Source of the DNA: Nitrososphaerota archaeon
GTDB lineage: Archaea > Thermoproteota > Nitrososphaeria > Nitrososphaerales > JAHFOH01
NCBI GenBank assembly: GCA_023266955.1
Contig: JAHFOH010000002.1
Location: 11,706 to 28,752 of the forward strand
Direction of reading: 5' to 3'
Length of the DNA: 17,047 nt
The first letter of the stretch is position 1. Each line of letters starts with the position of its first letter. Below are positions 1 through 8,576 of this stretch, in pieces. The notes below the pieces were generated by a model, which was given only the letters and a program-made list of their open reading frames with translations, did no database searches and had not been told where the DNA came from. The translations under genes were made by a program, and so were the position numbers.

Positions 1-55
1 GCTTCAGCAAGTGTGACTAGCAACTAGTAGTATTCTTCGGTTCAGCAGAATTCCG

Positions 56-400
56 TTACAACGTCTGACCGAGGATTAAGATGGCTATTACTATGCCATA
101 AATCCCCAGTGCCTCACCTAGCGCGGTGATGATTATCGCGGTTGTCCGCATTTCGGGTCTTTCAGCAGTTCCCGCCAAACCCGCTGAGCCTGCTCTACCC
201 ACAGCGTAGCCCGCGGCAAGCGCTCCACCACTAAATGCAATTGCCGCTGAAAGTAGTTGTAAGGACTTCGCGCTTTCCCCTGGCGGGAAGAGTTGTAAGG
301 GGGCTTCAGCCGTTGATGCTGATACCGGCAGCAGGAAGGCCAAAAAGGTCAAAGCCATGAAGCCCAAGAAGAGAACGCTCAGGACGAATTCCGATTTCAT
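56..400 (-). CDS. atpK: A-type ATP synthase subunit K (c-ring proteolipid)
   Basis: This is the membrane proteolipid that forms the rotating ion-carrying ring. From the ATG at 400 it is 114 aa. There is a hydrophobic N-terminal segment (about residues 4-26, signal-like, as in several archaeal K precursors), then the usual hairpin: a Gly/Ala-rich helix (about 51-76) and a second helix (about 86-110). The second helix contains TALGEALGIYG, whose Glu96 is the expected ion-binding carboxylate. An in-frame TTG at 445 would add 15 residues, but the ATG is preferred because it gives a normal precursor, avoids overlapping the small upstream ORF and lies about 34 bases past a TATA-like element. It is the last gene of the F-E-A-B-D operon. 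I cannot decide from sequence whether it carries H+ or Na+. The identification is firm and the start moderately so. Confidence 0.93.
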   Translation of the reverse strand: MKSEFVLSVLFLGFMALTFLAFLLPVSASTAEAPLQLFPPGESAKSLQLLSAAIAFSGGALAAGYAVGRAGSAGLAGTAERPEMRTTAIIITALGEALGIYGIVIAILILGQTL

Positions 401-428
401 CGCAACGGATCGAAGCCGAGGAAAAATC

Positions 429-575
429 CTATTTAAAACTTTCAAATTTCTCCAAAGTTCTTGCGACAGCTTTAGAGATTTTCTCCCCCATCTCCAGAAT
501 CACCTCTTGATATTTCTTTGACAATCCTTCTCTAGCCTCTACAAACTTCCTTCCGACGATTTCCTCATCACTCAA
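429..575 (-). CDS. Small charged helical protein between atpD and atpK
   Basis: This 48-codon ORF opens with TTG overlapping the TGA stop of atpD (TTGA), with GGAGG upstream, and ends at TAG 429-431. The product begins MSDEEIVGRKFVEAREGLSK and is rich in Lys and Glu with no Cys or Pro. Heptad-like hydrophobics (V, L, V, I, L, I, V, L, F) suggest one amphipathic helix. It fills almost the whole gap between D and K and uses the same coupled start arrangement as other genes here, which supports real translation. I do not recognise the family. Position and helical character make a small stalk or assembly factor of the ATPase possible, but that is inference. It could also be a chance reading frame. 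Confidence 0.55.
   Translation of the reverse strand: MSDEEIVGRKFVEAREGLSKKYQEVILEMGEKISKAVARTLEKFESFK
430..438 (-). promoter_or_regulatory. Probable TATA box for atpK
   Basis: On the minus strand this reads TTTTAAATA. Its centre is about 34 bases before the ATG at 400, which would put transcription start a few bases before the start codon. It lies inside the last codons of the small ORF at 429-575. A private promoter would let the many-copy c-subunit be made in excess of its operon partners. This is inference from position and base content only. Confidence 0.45.
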
Positions 576-1216
576 ACGACTAGCTTCCTCCTTTCTAGAA
601 CCCTCTTTACATGTTTCAGCTTGACAAAATCCTCCCTCGCTCTTTCTTCTAGAGTTGAGGAGATAAATTTGATAGAATCCCTGTATTGAGGGATAATTAC
701 GTACTCGAGAGCGTTTATGAGACGTTGAGTACGCTCCAATTCGTTCGCTAAACGGAAGATCGCATTCTCCGCTTCCGCCGCCTTGAAGATAGTAGGTAAA
801 AGTCTCCTCATGAGCCTGGTGGTCTGGTCAAGAGCTACGTTTGTGTCAGCGAAACCATAAGTTACGCCAATGTCTTCCTCAGTCACCTGAAGGGTGGGTA
901 CGTCTACATCCACGATAGTCCTAATATTGACAGTCGCATCAATTCGAACCGGTGTAGTCAAAGCTACCGATTCAAGACTTAGCGGTCCCATCTTCAGGTA
1001 GGCATCAAAAAGAGATCTATAGGCTTCTGAGAGAGGACTCCAAAGCTCCTCCCGACGCATTCCCGCCTGTTCTATCATCTCGTCCAACCTCCGGAGCAGA
1101 ACATCACGCTTATCCTCAAGAATGTCGTGGACTTTTTCAGCCACCTTCAGACTCCTCTTAAGCCGAATCAGCTCAATTCTTGTGGGATTAACCCTCAGCC
1201 TAATGCTTGAGGACAA
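572..1216 (-). CDS. atpD: A-type ATP synthase subunit D (central shaft)
   Basis: This subunit is the long antiparallel coiled coil that turns inside the A3B3 head and, with F, couples it to the membrane ring. The 214-aa product has the family signature near its N-terminus (VNPTRIELIRLKRSLKVAEK, then KRDVLL) and a C-terminal helix rich in charged residues (about 165-210), the usual layout and length. The start is TTG at 1216, supported by GGAGG about 9 bases upstream, which overlaps the stop region of atpB. The stop overlaps the TTG of the small ORF that follows. It is a member of the F-E-A-B-D operon. Confidence 0.95.
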   Translation of the reverse strand: MSSSIRLRVNPTRIELIRLKRSLKVAEKVHDILEDKRDVLLRRLDEMIEQAGMRREELWSPLSEAYRSLFDAYLKMGPLSLESVALTTPVRIDATVNIRTIVDVDVPTLQVTEEDIGVTYGFADTNVALDQTTRLMRRLLPTIFKAAEAENAIFRLANELERTQRLINALEYVIIPQYRDSIKFISSTLEERAREDFVKLKHVKRVLERRKLVV

Positions 1217-1228
1217 AAGTATTCCCTC

Positions 1229-2632
1229 CTATGAGGCTCTGACGTAGTACTTCCTTACCAACTCCTCTCTTATCCTAGTCAATTCTTCTTCAGGAAGGAT
1301 GGAGAGAATCTCCCAACCAAACCTGAAGGTTTCCTCGAAGGGCCTGTTCTCGTCGTACCCTTGCTGAAGATACTTCTGCTCAAATGCTTCTCCATTTTCG
1401 AGGTACTTGAGATCAACGCTGGTCAAACCGGCTTTCCCGATGATTTCGGATAAAGACTTCAAATCTCTAGCTCTAGCGTATCCGTCGTATAGTTGATTAC
1501 TAAGCTCCATGTGATCCTCTCTCGTCTTCGCTCCCTTAGCAGCTGAGAGTGCAGGCCCCATGAGACGGCTAAGACTATCTAACACATAGACCGGCGGATA
1601 GATTCCTTTTCTGAAAAGCTCCCTGCTGAATACAATCTGCCCCTCGGTGATGTACCCCGTCAAATCAGGGATTGGGTGGGTGATATCATCATTCGGCATC
1701 GTCAAGATGGGCATTTGAGTTATGCTCCCCTTCTTACCCTTGATTCTGCCTGCCCTCTCGTAGTTCGTGGCGAGGTCGGTGTACAGATAACCAGGGTACC
1801 CCTTCCGACCAGGAACTTCCTCTCGTGCGGCACTGATTTCTCTCAACGCTTCAGCATAATTGGTCATATCCGTTATTATCACAAGAACATGCATGCCAAG
1901 GTCGAACGCAAAATACTCGGCCGCGGTCAGGGCAACTCTTGGAGTGGCTATTCTCTCAATTGCCGGATCATCGGCAAGATTGAGGAAAAGAGCACTTCTC
2001 TTTATTGCTCCTGACTCCTCCAAACTTCGTCTAAAGAAGCTGGCCTCCTCATGCTGAACACCAATTGCAGCAAACACTACCGCAAACTCCTCAACCGTTC
2101 CCCTGACAGTAGCTTGGCGAGCAATCTGGGCAGCCAGCCTGTTATGAGGCATGCCTGCCCCGGAGAAGATTGGGAGCTTCTGCCCCCTTACTAACGTAAG
2201 CATGCCATCAATCACTGACACCCCGGTCTGGATGAAATCGCTAGGATAATCCCTCATCGACGGATTGATCGGAGCACCATTGACGTCTCGGAAGTCTTCT
2301 CCCAACGGATCAGGCAATCCATCAGTTGGCCTTCCTAATCCGTCAAATACCCTCCCTAACAGCTCGCTCGAGACGGGGAGCTCCATAGTTCTACCAAGGA
2401 AGCGTGCCTTGGTTCCAAGTATCGAAATACCAGTGGTTCCTTCAAAGACTTGAACGACTGCCTTTCCTTGACCCACTTCAAGCACCTTCCCCAGCCTCTT
2501 TTCACCGGCCGATGTCTCAACCTCAACCAATTCGTCGTAAGCCCCTCTAGTGACGCCCTGTACGACCAGAAGGGGGCCTCTGATTTCTTCTATCTTGGTG
2601 TATTCTACTCCGCCAGTAGACCTACTCTGCAA
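1229..2632 (-). CDS. atpB: A-type ATP synthase subunit B (regulatory nucleotide-binding)
   Basis: This is the non-catalytic partner of subunit A in the hexameric head. The 467-aa product matches the usual B length. In place of a true P-loop it has SGAGMPHN (157-164), which is diagnostic of B rather than A. Other B-type stretches are LYTDLATNYERAGR and PNDDITHPIPDLTGYITEGQ. An N-terminal beta-barrel (about 10-80), the nucleotide-binding domain and a C-terminal helical domain follow in order. The start is TTG at 2632, inside the end of atpA (11-base overlap), with GGAGG 9 bases upstream, so translation is probably coupled to A. Confidence 0.97.
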   Translation of the reverse strand: MQSRSTGGVEYTKIEEIRGPLLVVQGVTRGAYDELVEVETSAGEKRLGKVLEVGQGKAVVQVFEGTTGISILGTKARFLGRTMELPVSSELLGRVFDGLGRPTDGLPDPLGEDFRDVNGAPINPSMRDYPSDFIQTGVSVIDGMLTLVRGQKLPIFSGAGMPHNRLAAQIARQATVRGTVEEFAVVFAAIGVQHEEASFFRRSLEESGAIKRSALFLNLADDPAIERIATPRVALTAAEYFAFDLGMHVLVIITDMTNYAEALREISAAREEVPGRKGYPGYLYTDLATNYERAGRIKGKKGSITQMPILTMPNDDITHPIPDLTGYITEGQIVFSRELFRKGIYPPVYVLDSLSRLMGPALSAAKGAKTREDHMELSNQLYDGYARARDLKSLSEIIGKAGLTSVDLKYLENGEAFEQKYLQQGYDENRPFEETFRFGWEILSILPEEELTRIREELVRKYYVRAS

Positions 2633-4409
2633 CCGCTTTCGCCTCCAAACCTCTCGTCAATTCTTGAAACGCTTGGAGAGTTTGAGCGTGTAGCTGGTCA
2701 AGTCGATTAAGCTCAGCATCAGGAATCTCGTACTTCGCCCTTAGCAGACGAGGTATTATTGGCATGGACCTAATTTCATCAAGACGAACCTTAGCGCGTA
2801 AAGCTGCTAGAGCTTCCTTGTAGAAGTCTACAAAAATCCTGAGAAGCTTCACCTGCTTCTGAGGACTGCAATAGGTGTCGATTGGGTCATAAGCACTTTG
2901 TTGCAGAAGACCAAGTTTGAGCATTCGCGCAACATCCAAAACTAGCTTCTCTTCGTCAGGCAAAGCTTCGGGGCCGAGTAACCTTACAATTTCCTTCAGT
3001 GCATCCTCTCTTTGCAGGAGCTCATAGGCCTGAGCACGTAACCTATTCCAATCCTTATCGACTTTGGATGACCACCACTTTTGGATGAAATCCAGATATC
3101 CTGAGTAGCTGATCATCCAGTTAACTGCTGGATAGTGCCTAGAGTAGGCTAGCCTCGTGTCAAGCGCCCAGAAGGTGCGGATGAACCGCATGGTATGGGT
3201 GGTAACTGGCTCAGTGAAGTCTGCTCCGCTTGGGGAAACTGCTCCGACTAAGGTCACGGAGCCTATCCTTTCGGGTTGTCCCAATGTTCTAACCCGCCCC
3301 GCGCGTTCATAGAATTCTGCCAACCTAGACGCTAGGTATGAAGGATAGCCCTCCTCAGCGGGCATCTCCTCCAACCTACCACTAATCTCTCTTAGCGCCT
3401 CAGCCCATCTACTCGTTGAATCAGCTACAAGAACTACGTCATATCCCATGTCCCTGTAGTACTCAGCCATCGTGATGCCTGTGTAGATGCTGGCTTCCCT
3501 GGCGGCCACGGGCATGTTGCTCACATTCGCAACCAAGATCGTCCTCTCCATCAGGGATCTCCCAGAAGCTGGGTCCTTTAGCTTAGGAAATTCTATCAGA
3601 ACTTCAGTCATCTCGTTGCCCCTCTCCCCGCAGCCCACGTGGAAGACAACTCTGGCGTCAGCCCAAGCGGCAATTTGGTGTAGCGTTACGGTCTTTCCGG
3701 TTCCGAACCCACCTGGTATAGCTCCCGTGCCACCTTTTGCTATTGGGAAGAAGGTGTCTAGCACTCTTTGCCCTGTTATTAGCGGTACTTCAGGATCGAA
3801 TCGTTCAAGGTAAGGACGAGGCCTCCTAACGGGCCACCTTTGAACCATGGTCAGCTCCGACGTTTCACCATTCCTCCTAATTTTTGCGATAACCTCATCA
3901 ACAGTATGGTCTCCTTCCCTCACCAAATCAATGATTTCGCCCGAGGTACGAGGTGGCACCATTATGCTGTGAGTGATTAGCGGAGTCTCCTCTACCTTAC
4001 CGAGGATAAAACCAGGTTCAACGGACTCTCCAGTCCTAAGCTGCGGCGTGAAGTGCCATTTCTTTTCATGTGGAATTGGCTCGGCTGACATCCCCCTAGA
4101 TATGAAGGCACCAGCCTTAGCCGCGATTTCGTCCAGAGGTCTCTGCAGCCCGTCATAGATTTTGCCCATCATCCCGGGACCCAGAGTCACTGAAAGGGGT
4201 TGACCAGTTCCAAGAACTGGTTCGCCGGGTCTAATGCCGCTTGTAGCCTCGTACACTTGAATGAAAGCTATGTCTCCTGTAAGTCGAATGATCTCACCGA
4301 TGAGTTTGTCTTCACCGACTTCAACCGTCTCATACATCTTAGCCGCAGCCATGCCGTCAGCCTTTACGGCGGGACCGCTTACCCAGACTATGCGACCCTT
4401 TACGACCAA
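2622..4409 (-). CDS. atpA: A-type ATP synthase catalytic subunit A
   Basis: This is the catalytic head subunit that makes or hydrolyses ATP. The 595-aa product has the P-loop GGFGTGKT (233-240), the catalytic-Glu region GCGERGNEMTEV (259-270), and the extra non-homologous domain (about 110-190) that separates A/V-type catalytic subunits from F-type beta. Its length is normal, so the P-loop region holds no intein, although inteins are known at that site in some archaeal A subunits. The start is TTG at 4409, three bases after the atpE stop, with a G-rich stretch upstream. The gene is tightly packed between E and B. Confidence 0.97.
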   Translation of the reverse strand: MVVKGRIVWVSGPAVKADGMAAAKMYETVEVGEDKLIGEIIRLTGDIAFIQVYEATSGIRPGEPVLGTGQPLSVTLGPGMMGKIYDGLQRPLDEIAAKAGAFISRGMSAEPIPHEKKWHFTPQLRTGESVEPGFILGKVEETPLITHSIMVPPRTSGEIIDLVREGDHTVDEVIAKIRRNGETSELTMVQRWPVRRPRPYLERFDPEVPLITGQRVLDTFFPIAKGGTGAIPGGFGTGKTVTLHQIAAWADARVVFHVGCGERGNEMTEVLIEFPKLKDPASGRSLMERTILVANVSNMPVAAREASIYTGITMAEYYRDMGYDVVLVADSTSRWAEALREISGRLEEMPAEEGYPSYLASRLAEFYERAGRVRTLGQPERIGSVTLVGAVSPSGADFTEPVTTHTMRFIRTFWALDTRLAYSRHYPAVNWMISYSGYLDFIQKWWSSKVDKDWNRLRAQAYELLQREDALKEIVRLLGPEALPDEEKLVLDVARMLKLGLLQQSAYDPIDTYCSPQKQVKLLRIFVDFYKEALAALRAKVRLDEIRSMPIIPRLLRAKYEIPDAELNRLDQLHAQTLQAFQELTRGLEAKAVAE

Positions 4410-4412
4410 CCC

Positions 4413-5024
4413 TTACGCACCCCCGGAAAGTATCTGCGATAATTTCTTTCTGAGAACCGGTTTGACTCTCTCCAGTCGAGCCTCGAAGGTATTGTCATAT
4501 GATATGGCACCGTCAACAGTGCTGACTCTAACACCCCCAGAGGAATCAAGCGGTTTTTCGTCGATAACCATCCTAATGTCAAATTCCTTCGAAATTTTTG
4601 GTACAATCCTAGATAGAGGGACCTTATCCTTTTGCGTTACATTGATACGGAGCTGGTCAGACTCTACAAGGGGTAAGGACTCTCGCAAAAGTTTCTCTAG
4701 GAGTTCTTCACTATGACTCGCCGGATCATTCTTGATCAACTCAAGTGACTTCTCAAAGACAGAATTCAAAGTTAGCTCTATCAGCTGAAGAGACTTGTTT
4801 CGGGCAGAGAGCTCAGCCTCCCCCACGATTCGTCTAGTCAAAGTGTCCGCCTGCCTATGAGCATCAGTCAGAATATTTTGAACTTCCTTCTTGGTTTCTT
4901 TCTCCAACGCAGTCATTAACGCCTGGGATTCCTCTAATGCTGCTGCAAGTACACCTAGAATCTCCTCCTTAGCGTCTTTTGAAACCCGATCCAATACATT
5001 CTGAAGTGCAGTAAACTGACTCAT
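4413..5024 (-). CDS. atpE: A-type ATP synthase subunit E (peripheral stalk)
   Basis: Subunit E pairs with H to form the peripheral stalk that holds the head still against rotation. The 203-aa product has a long charged helical N-terminal half (about 1-110, Ala/Glu/Lys-rich, including KKEVQNILTDAHRQADTLTR) and a globular C-terminal half ending in a helix (LERVKPVLRKKLSQIL), the E-subunit layout and length. The ATG overlaps the TGA of atpF (ATGA), indicating coupled translation. The coiled partner H is encoded elsewhere in the window, at 8577-8909. Confidence 0.92.
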   Translation of the reverse strand: MSQFTALQNVLDRVSKDAKEEILGVLAAALEESQALMTALEKETKKEVQNILTDAHRQADTLTRRIVGEAELSARNKSLQLIELTLNSVFEKSLELIKNDPASHSEELLEKLLRESLPLVESDQLRINVTQKDKVPLSRIVPKISKEFDIRMVIDEKPLDSSGGVRVSTVDGAISYDNTFEARLERVKPVLRKKLSQILSGGA

Positions 5025-5323
5025 GTTCCCACGCCTAAAATTTGCTTCAGCATTCCTCGGTACTCGATTTTCTCCTGCTTGCTTCCAGGAGAGGGAAGTT
5101 CATAGATGAGGGGCCACGGGTTTTTGGCCCTTAACTCGTTCAGATAAGACCGAATAGGCTTAGCAATTCGGTCGCTCAACAAAACAATCGCCACATCCTT
5201 CTCTTTTGCCAATTTCGTCACCGTGCGTAAGACTTGGGTTGGATCTTCTACTTCTAAGCCTGAGACGCCAGCGAGTCGAAAACCGGCAACAAAGGCCCTC
5301 TCACCTAACGCCAGGACGCGCAT
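5021..5323 (-). CDS. atpF: A-type ATP synthase subunit F (central stalk)
   Basis: This small Rossmann-like subunit binds D in the rotor. At 100 aa it has the normal family length. It begins MRVLALGERAFVAGFRLAGV, matching the usual opening in which a beta strand is followed by a GFRLAG turn and helix, and contains a second strand VAIVLLSDRIA. It is the first gene of the F-E-A-B-D operon. The start is ATG at 5323, about 34 bases past a TATA-like element on the minus strand, so the leader is very short. The stop overlaps the atpE start. Confidence 0.92.
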   Translation of the reverse strand: MRVLALGERAFVAGFRLAGVSGLEVEDPTQVLRTVTKLAKEKDVAIVLLSDRIAKPIRSYLNELRAKNPWPLIYELPSPGSKQEKIEYRGMLKQILGVGT

Positions 5324-5352
5324 CCAAGTACATGTCGCGTCCTTTTGTGATC

Positions 5353-5397
5353 GTTAATAAGCCTTGGTTCAAAGATCGATGGATAAGAGTTATAATC
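5353..5397. promoter_or_regulatory. Divergent promoter pair between atpF and atpI
   Basis: The 122-base gap separates two genes transcribed away from each other. A minus-strand element CTTATTAAC (forward 5353-5361) is about 34 bases before the atpF ATG. A plus-strand element GAGTTATAAT (about 5387-5396) lies about 50 bases before the atpI GTG, giving a leader of roughly 25-30 bases. Both are judged by base content and spacing only. Confidence 0.45.
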
Positions 5398-5445
5398 CGT
5401 CCGCGGAATCGGGACGATGAATAAGTCAATTCAGAGTGACTTTCA

Positions 5446-7494
5446 GTGGCGCTTACTCCGGTTGCAAAAGTATCCATCGTAGTTCCGCGTAAGGACCTCG
5501 CCCAGTGTGCCAAGGAACTCGCCCGCTTTGGATGGTTTCATGTCTCAAGCCCGATTAACTCTTCACATGATGCTTTACTAACCGACCTGTCTGGAAGGGC
5601 TTACAGGCTATACGCAGAGTTAACTGAACTCGCAAATGACCTTGGGCTCAAAGAGGCACCTCAGCTCGCCGAACTACTATTTGGGGGTGTAAGCAAGAAG
5701 ACTATGACTCACTCCAAGGACTGGGAGGATCTTATCACCAAAGTGGAGGGACGTGTCGAACCAATGATACAAGAAGTTCGGTCTAAGTTGGATGCTCTCA
5801 GAGAAGTCCAGAGGCAGTACAATGAAGCTGAAACCCTATCTGCGGCTTTAAAGCTAATCTCTCGGTTCAGGTTAGATCTCAAAACTGCAGCTGGCCTCCG
5901 TAGATTCAAGCTGGTTCTGACGATCGCAAAAAGGGAAGACATAGAGGAAATTGGAGCTAGTCTTCCAGGAATTCTTGTACTTGGCGAGGCCCTCACCAAG
6001 TCGGATTCCGTGCTGCTTTTGGCGGCACCGTCTCAGGAAGCAGACAGGTTAGAGAAGGTACTGAGAAGCTTCGAGCTGAAGCCATTCTCTATCCCCCCTG
6101 ACCTTCCTCAAAGTCCTCCGCAGGCCTACGAGACAATCCTGAAGAGGCTAATTCAGTTAGAAGACAAATTACTGGGGCAAAAACAGGAGGTTTCTGAAGT
6201 ATCCGCTTCAATCGGGAGTGAGATTAAGTCGTCGCGCGAAGTGGCGCATGTCGCATACTCAGTCCTTGAGCAGATGAAGAAGGCTGGCAACCTAATACGC
6301 TTCTCACAGGTTGAGGGCTTCGTTCCTTTAGAATCTGTTGATGATCTTAGGTCAAGATTAGGGGCGAAGTGGCCGATTTTCGTTGAGGAATATTCATCTA
6401 AAGAGGTAGCGGAGAGCGACGGAGTGCCGGCGCTTATGAAGAACGGCGATTACTTCAGATCATTCGAAAGTATTACCCTCACTCAAGGCCCCCCAAGATA
6501 TGGCGAAACAGACCCAACGCCATTCATCTCTCTAGCATTCCCAATCTTTTATGGTGTAATGTTCGGAGACTTGGGACACGGTCTCGTGCTTCTCCTCCTC
6601 GGTTTACTTCTGTTCCTGAGGGGAAGTGAATCGGTAAAGCCATGGGGTACTATTCTCGCAACAGCAGGCGTTTCCGCCTCTGCTGTTGGTCTAATCATAG
6701 GAGAGTTCTTCGGTCTGAGTCTGGGCCAGATTATCCCAGCTCTTTCCCAATTCACTCTCTTAGAGTTTGTGGAGCACGCTCACAATTCGTTGAATGTGGC
6801 GAGTCTGTTTACAATTCTTCAGGCAACAATCTTAATGGGTATAGCTCAGTTGATTCTTGGGTTCACCTTCAGCGTCGTTAATGGAATCAAAGCCAAAGAA
6901 TACACGGAAGTTCTAATCTCAAAAATCCCCACCTTAACCATGTACGTCTTTGGAGTAATCTTCGGTCTTGCGTTCATAGGAGCGGGGTACAGGTTCTCCG
7001 GTCTACTCACCAGCTCTGCGGCAACCCCCATTTTGGGTATTCCAGTGTCTGTAGCAACCTACGTTGGCTCGGTAGCGCTGGTTTCTAGTCTCGGATTGAT
7101 GCTGGTGGGAAAGCCCGTTGCGATGAAGATGGGCAAGTTGCCAAAGGAAAGCTTAGGGCTGGCAGTTTTCATGGATTTCATAGAAATTTTCTTGGAGAAA
7201 ATTCCCGGCTTTCTGGCTAACACCGTTAGCTACGCGCGACTTGCGGTACTGCTAACTGTCCACGCGTCACTCCTTATTGCTCTAAACCTAGCTTGGTCAC
7301 TGGGCCCGGCTGCCCTGCCACTCATTGTGTTGGGGAATCTAGGGATAATAATGCTCGAGGGTTTGATTGTATTCATCCAAGACCTTAGGCTGCATGTATA
7401 CGAGTGGTTCACAAAATTTTATGAGGGGTCTGGTAAGCTGTTTAACAGGATCATGCCAAACACTAAGTTAATCGAAATAGTGTTTGAGGAATAG
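5446..7494 (+). CDS. atpI: A-type ATP synthase subunit I (membrane stator, a-subunit)
   Basis: Subunit I forms the stator half-channels through which ions enter and leave the K ring. The 682-aa product has a cytoplasmic N-terminal half (about 1-355) with two coiled segments (about 95-140 and 225-280). About seven or eight membrane helices follow from residue 360, starting FISLAFPIFYGVMFGDLGHG. Near the C-terminus are the family motifs NTVSYARLA (591-599, with Arg598 the expected essential membrane arginine) and FIQDLRLHVYEWF. The start is GTG at 5446; an in-frame TGA at 5437 excludes anything earlier. It is on the opposite strand from all other ATPase genes here and ends three bases before the convergent atpC stop. 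Confidence 0.96.
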   Translation: MALTPVAKVSIVVPRKDLAQCAKELARFGWFHVSSPINSSHDALLTDLSGRAYRLYAELTELANDLGLKEAPQLAELLFGGVSKKTMTHSKDWEDLITKVEGRVEPMIQEVRSKLDALREVQRQYNEAETLSAALKLISRFRLDLKTAAGLRRFKLVLTIAKREDIEEIGASLPGILVLGEALTKSDSVLLLAAPSQEADRLEKVLRSFELKPFSIPPDLPQSPPQAYETILKRLIQLEDKLLGQKQEVSEVSASIGSEIKSSREVAHVAYSVLEQMKKAGNLIRFSQVEGFVPLESVDDLRSRLGAKWPIFVEEYSSKEVAESDGVPALMKNGDYFRSFESITLTQGPPRYGETDPTPFISLAFPIFYGVMFGDLGHGLVLLLLGLLLFLRGSESVKPWGTILATAGVSASAVGLIIGEFFGLSLGQIIPALSQFTLLEFVEHAHNSLNVASLFTILQATILMGIAQLILGFTFSVVNGIKAKEYTEVLISKIPTLTMYVFGVIFGLAFIGAGYRFSGLLTSSAATPILGIPVSVATYVGSVALVSSLGLMLVGKPVAMKMGKLPKESLGLAVFMDFIEIFLEKIPGFLANTVSYARLAVLLTVHASLLIALNLAWSLGPAALPLIVLGNLGIIMLEGLIVFIQDLRLHVYEWFTKFYEGSGKLFNRIMPNTKLIEIVFEE

Positions 7495-7497
7495 GCT

Positions 7498-8574
7498 CTA
7501 CCTTAGCCTAACTATTTTGGAGCTAATTTCGGGCACAGTGGAGCCTTTCTCAATTCCGACGGCTATTCCCGACAGATTCCTCACTTCCAGTTCCTTTAGT
7601 CTGATGAGTCCGAGTACAACACCTATCCCGAAAACATCCCAAATGAAGGGATGATAGGCTCTCTCATAACTCATCAATCTCAGCGAGTCCTCAAGAGCGT
7701 TAATCATTTCGTTATCCGAACCAGCAGCCGGCATGGCCGTCCTATAGGCTGTCAATGCGATTTGCTTGATGGCGTCCTGCACTGATGGAGCAGCTATCAT
7801 AACCTCGAGTTTCCTTCGGCCGACTTCGAAGGTCGGATCAACAATTAGCGCTCTGATCTCGGAAGCCGCGAGATCCCACAGCTTCCCTCTCAGAACAGCA
7901 AGAAGGTTGTAGGAGTCAATGTCCAAGGCCATTAGGGGTTCGATCTTGTTTACCTCGTAGGCGAACCGCTGATTCCTTTTGACTTGCGAGTAGACGTTTG
8001 AGAGGTTTCTAAGAAAGGCCTTTTCAAGATAGATGTCAAAAACCTGCACATTTCCTCTTTCCTTGAAGACTCTTAGTGCCCCTGAGGCTTCAATGCCGAA
8101 CTCGGTTCCCCGTACAAATCCAACCGCATCATCCAAAGTTGGTGCAGAAAGCGCTCGTACAACTATGTCGCGCCGGCCAACTAGTTCCTCAGCGTAAAGA
8201 TCTAGATGTGAGGACATGTCTTCAAAACTCTTCCCGAGAGCTCTGCCTTTGAGGACGGTCTTCAGATTTGAGGAAATGTATTTCAAATAATATGCCCAAA
8301 TCAAGTCTGGATATTGCGCTACTGCGCCTATTGCGTGATGCAGGGTGACTAGGTGTTCTCTGAAAGCGAGTTCAAACTTGGCGGCATAGTAGGGCTTCGA
8401 AAGCTTGGAGATTGCTCCACTGTAGAGCGTTCCCTTAAGTCTCGCTGCAAGATCCTCTAAATTCTTCGACTCGGAAAGGGTCTCGAGCGTCGAGATTGGC
8501 AAGAGAGTGCCTTTCAGCGCAAAAGCTTTCACTGCGCTGTATATTGGATCCGATAACGCGTTTTCCTTATTCAA
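7498..8574 (-). CDS. atpC: A-type ATP synthase subunit C (collar, AC39-like)
   Basis: Subunit C is the funnel between the central shaft and the K ring (V-ATPase d/AC39 family). At 358 aa it has the normal length and the all-helical character of this family, with the repeated pattern seen at LVGRRDIVVRALSAPTLDD (about 131-150) and FEVGRRKLEVMIAAPSVQD (about 248-267). It ends in a helix containing WDVFGIGVVLGLIRLKELEV, a typical C-subunit ending. The start is TTG at 8574, two bases after the stop of the H-like gene and with GGTG 7 bases before it, so the two are co-transcribed. It is convergent with atpI across a three-base gap, which leaves almost no room for separate terminators. Confidence 0.9.
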   Translation of the reverse strand: MNKENALSDPIYSAVKAFALKGTLLPISTLETLSESKNLEDLAARLKGTLYSGAISKLSKPYYAAKFELAFREHLVTLHHAIGAVAQYPDLIWAYYLKYISSNLKTVLKGRALGKSFEDMSSHLDLYAEELVGRRDIVVRALSAPTLDDAVGFVRGTEFGIEASGALRVFKERGNVQVFDIYLEKAFLRNLSNVYSQVKRNQRFAYEVNKIEPLMALDIDSYNLLAVLRGKLWDLAASEIRALIVDPTFEVGRRKLEVMIAAPSVQDAIKQIALTAYRTAMPAAGSDNEMINALEDSLRLMSYERAYHPFIWDVFGIGVVLGLIRLKELEVRNLSGIAVGIEKGSTVPEISSKIVRLR

Positions 8575-8576
8575 GT

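Noticed and set aside
26..38. A 12-base match (AGTAGTATTCTT) shared with 13308-13319
   Set aside because: Several matches of this length are expected by chance in 17 kb, and neither site has other repeat features.
563..571. C/D-box guide RNA suggested by GTGATGA on the minus strand
   Set aside because: No matching D box (CTGA) follows at a suitable distance, and the sequence is explained by the start of the small ORF.
2622..4409. Intein in the ATPase A subunit
   Set aside because: Length and continuity around the P-loop are normal, with no splicing blocks.
4200..4716. Plus-strand ORFs opposite atpA and atpE
   Set aside because: They lie antisense to conserved catalytic and stalk genes, have no ribosome site, and their translations look like shadow frames.
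5417..5445. Earlier ATG start for subunit I
   Set aside because: The ATG at 5417 is in another frame and soon stops. An in-frame TGA at 5437 blocks any earlier start for atpI.
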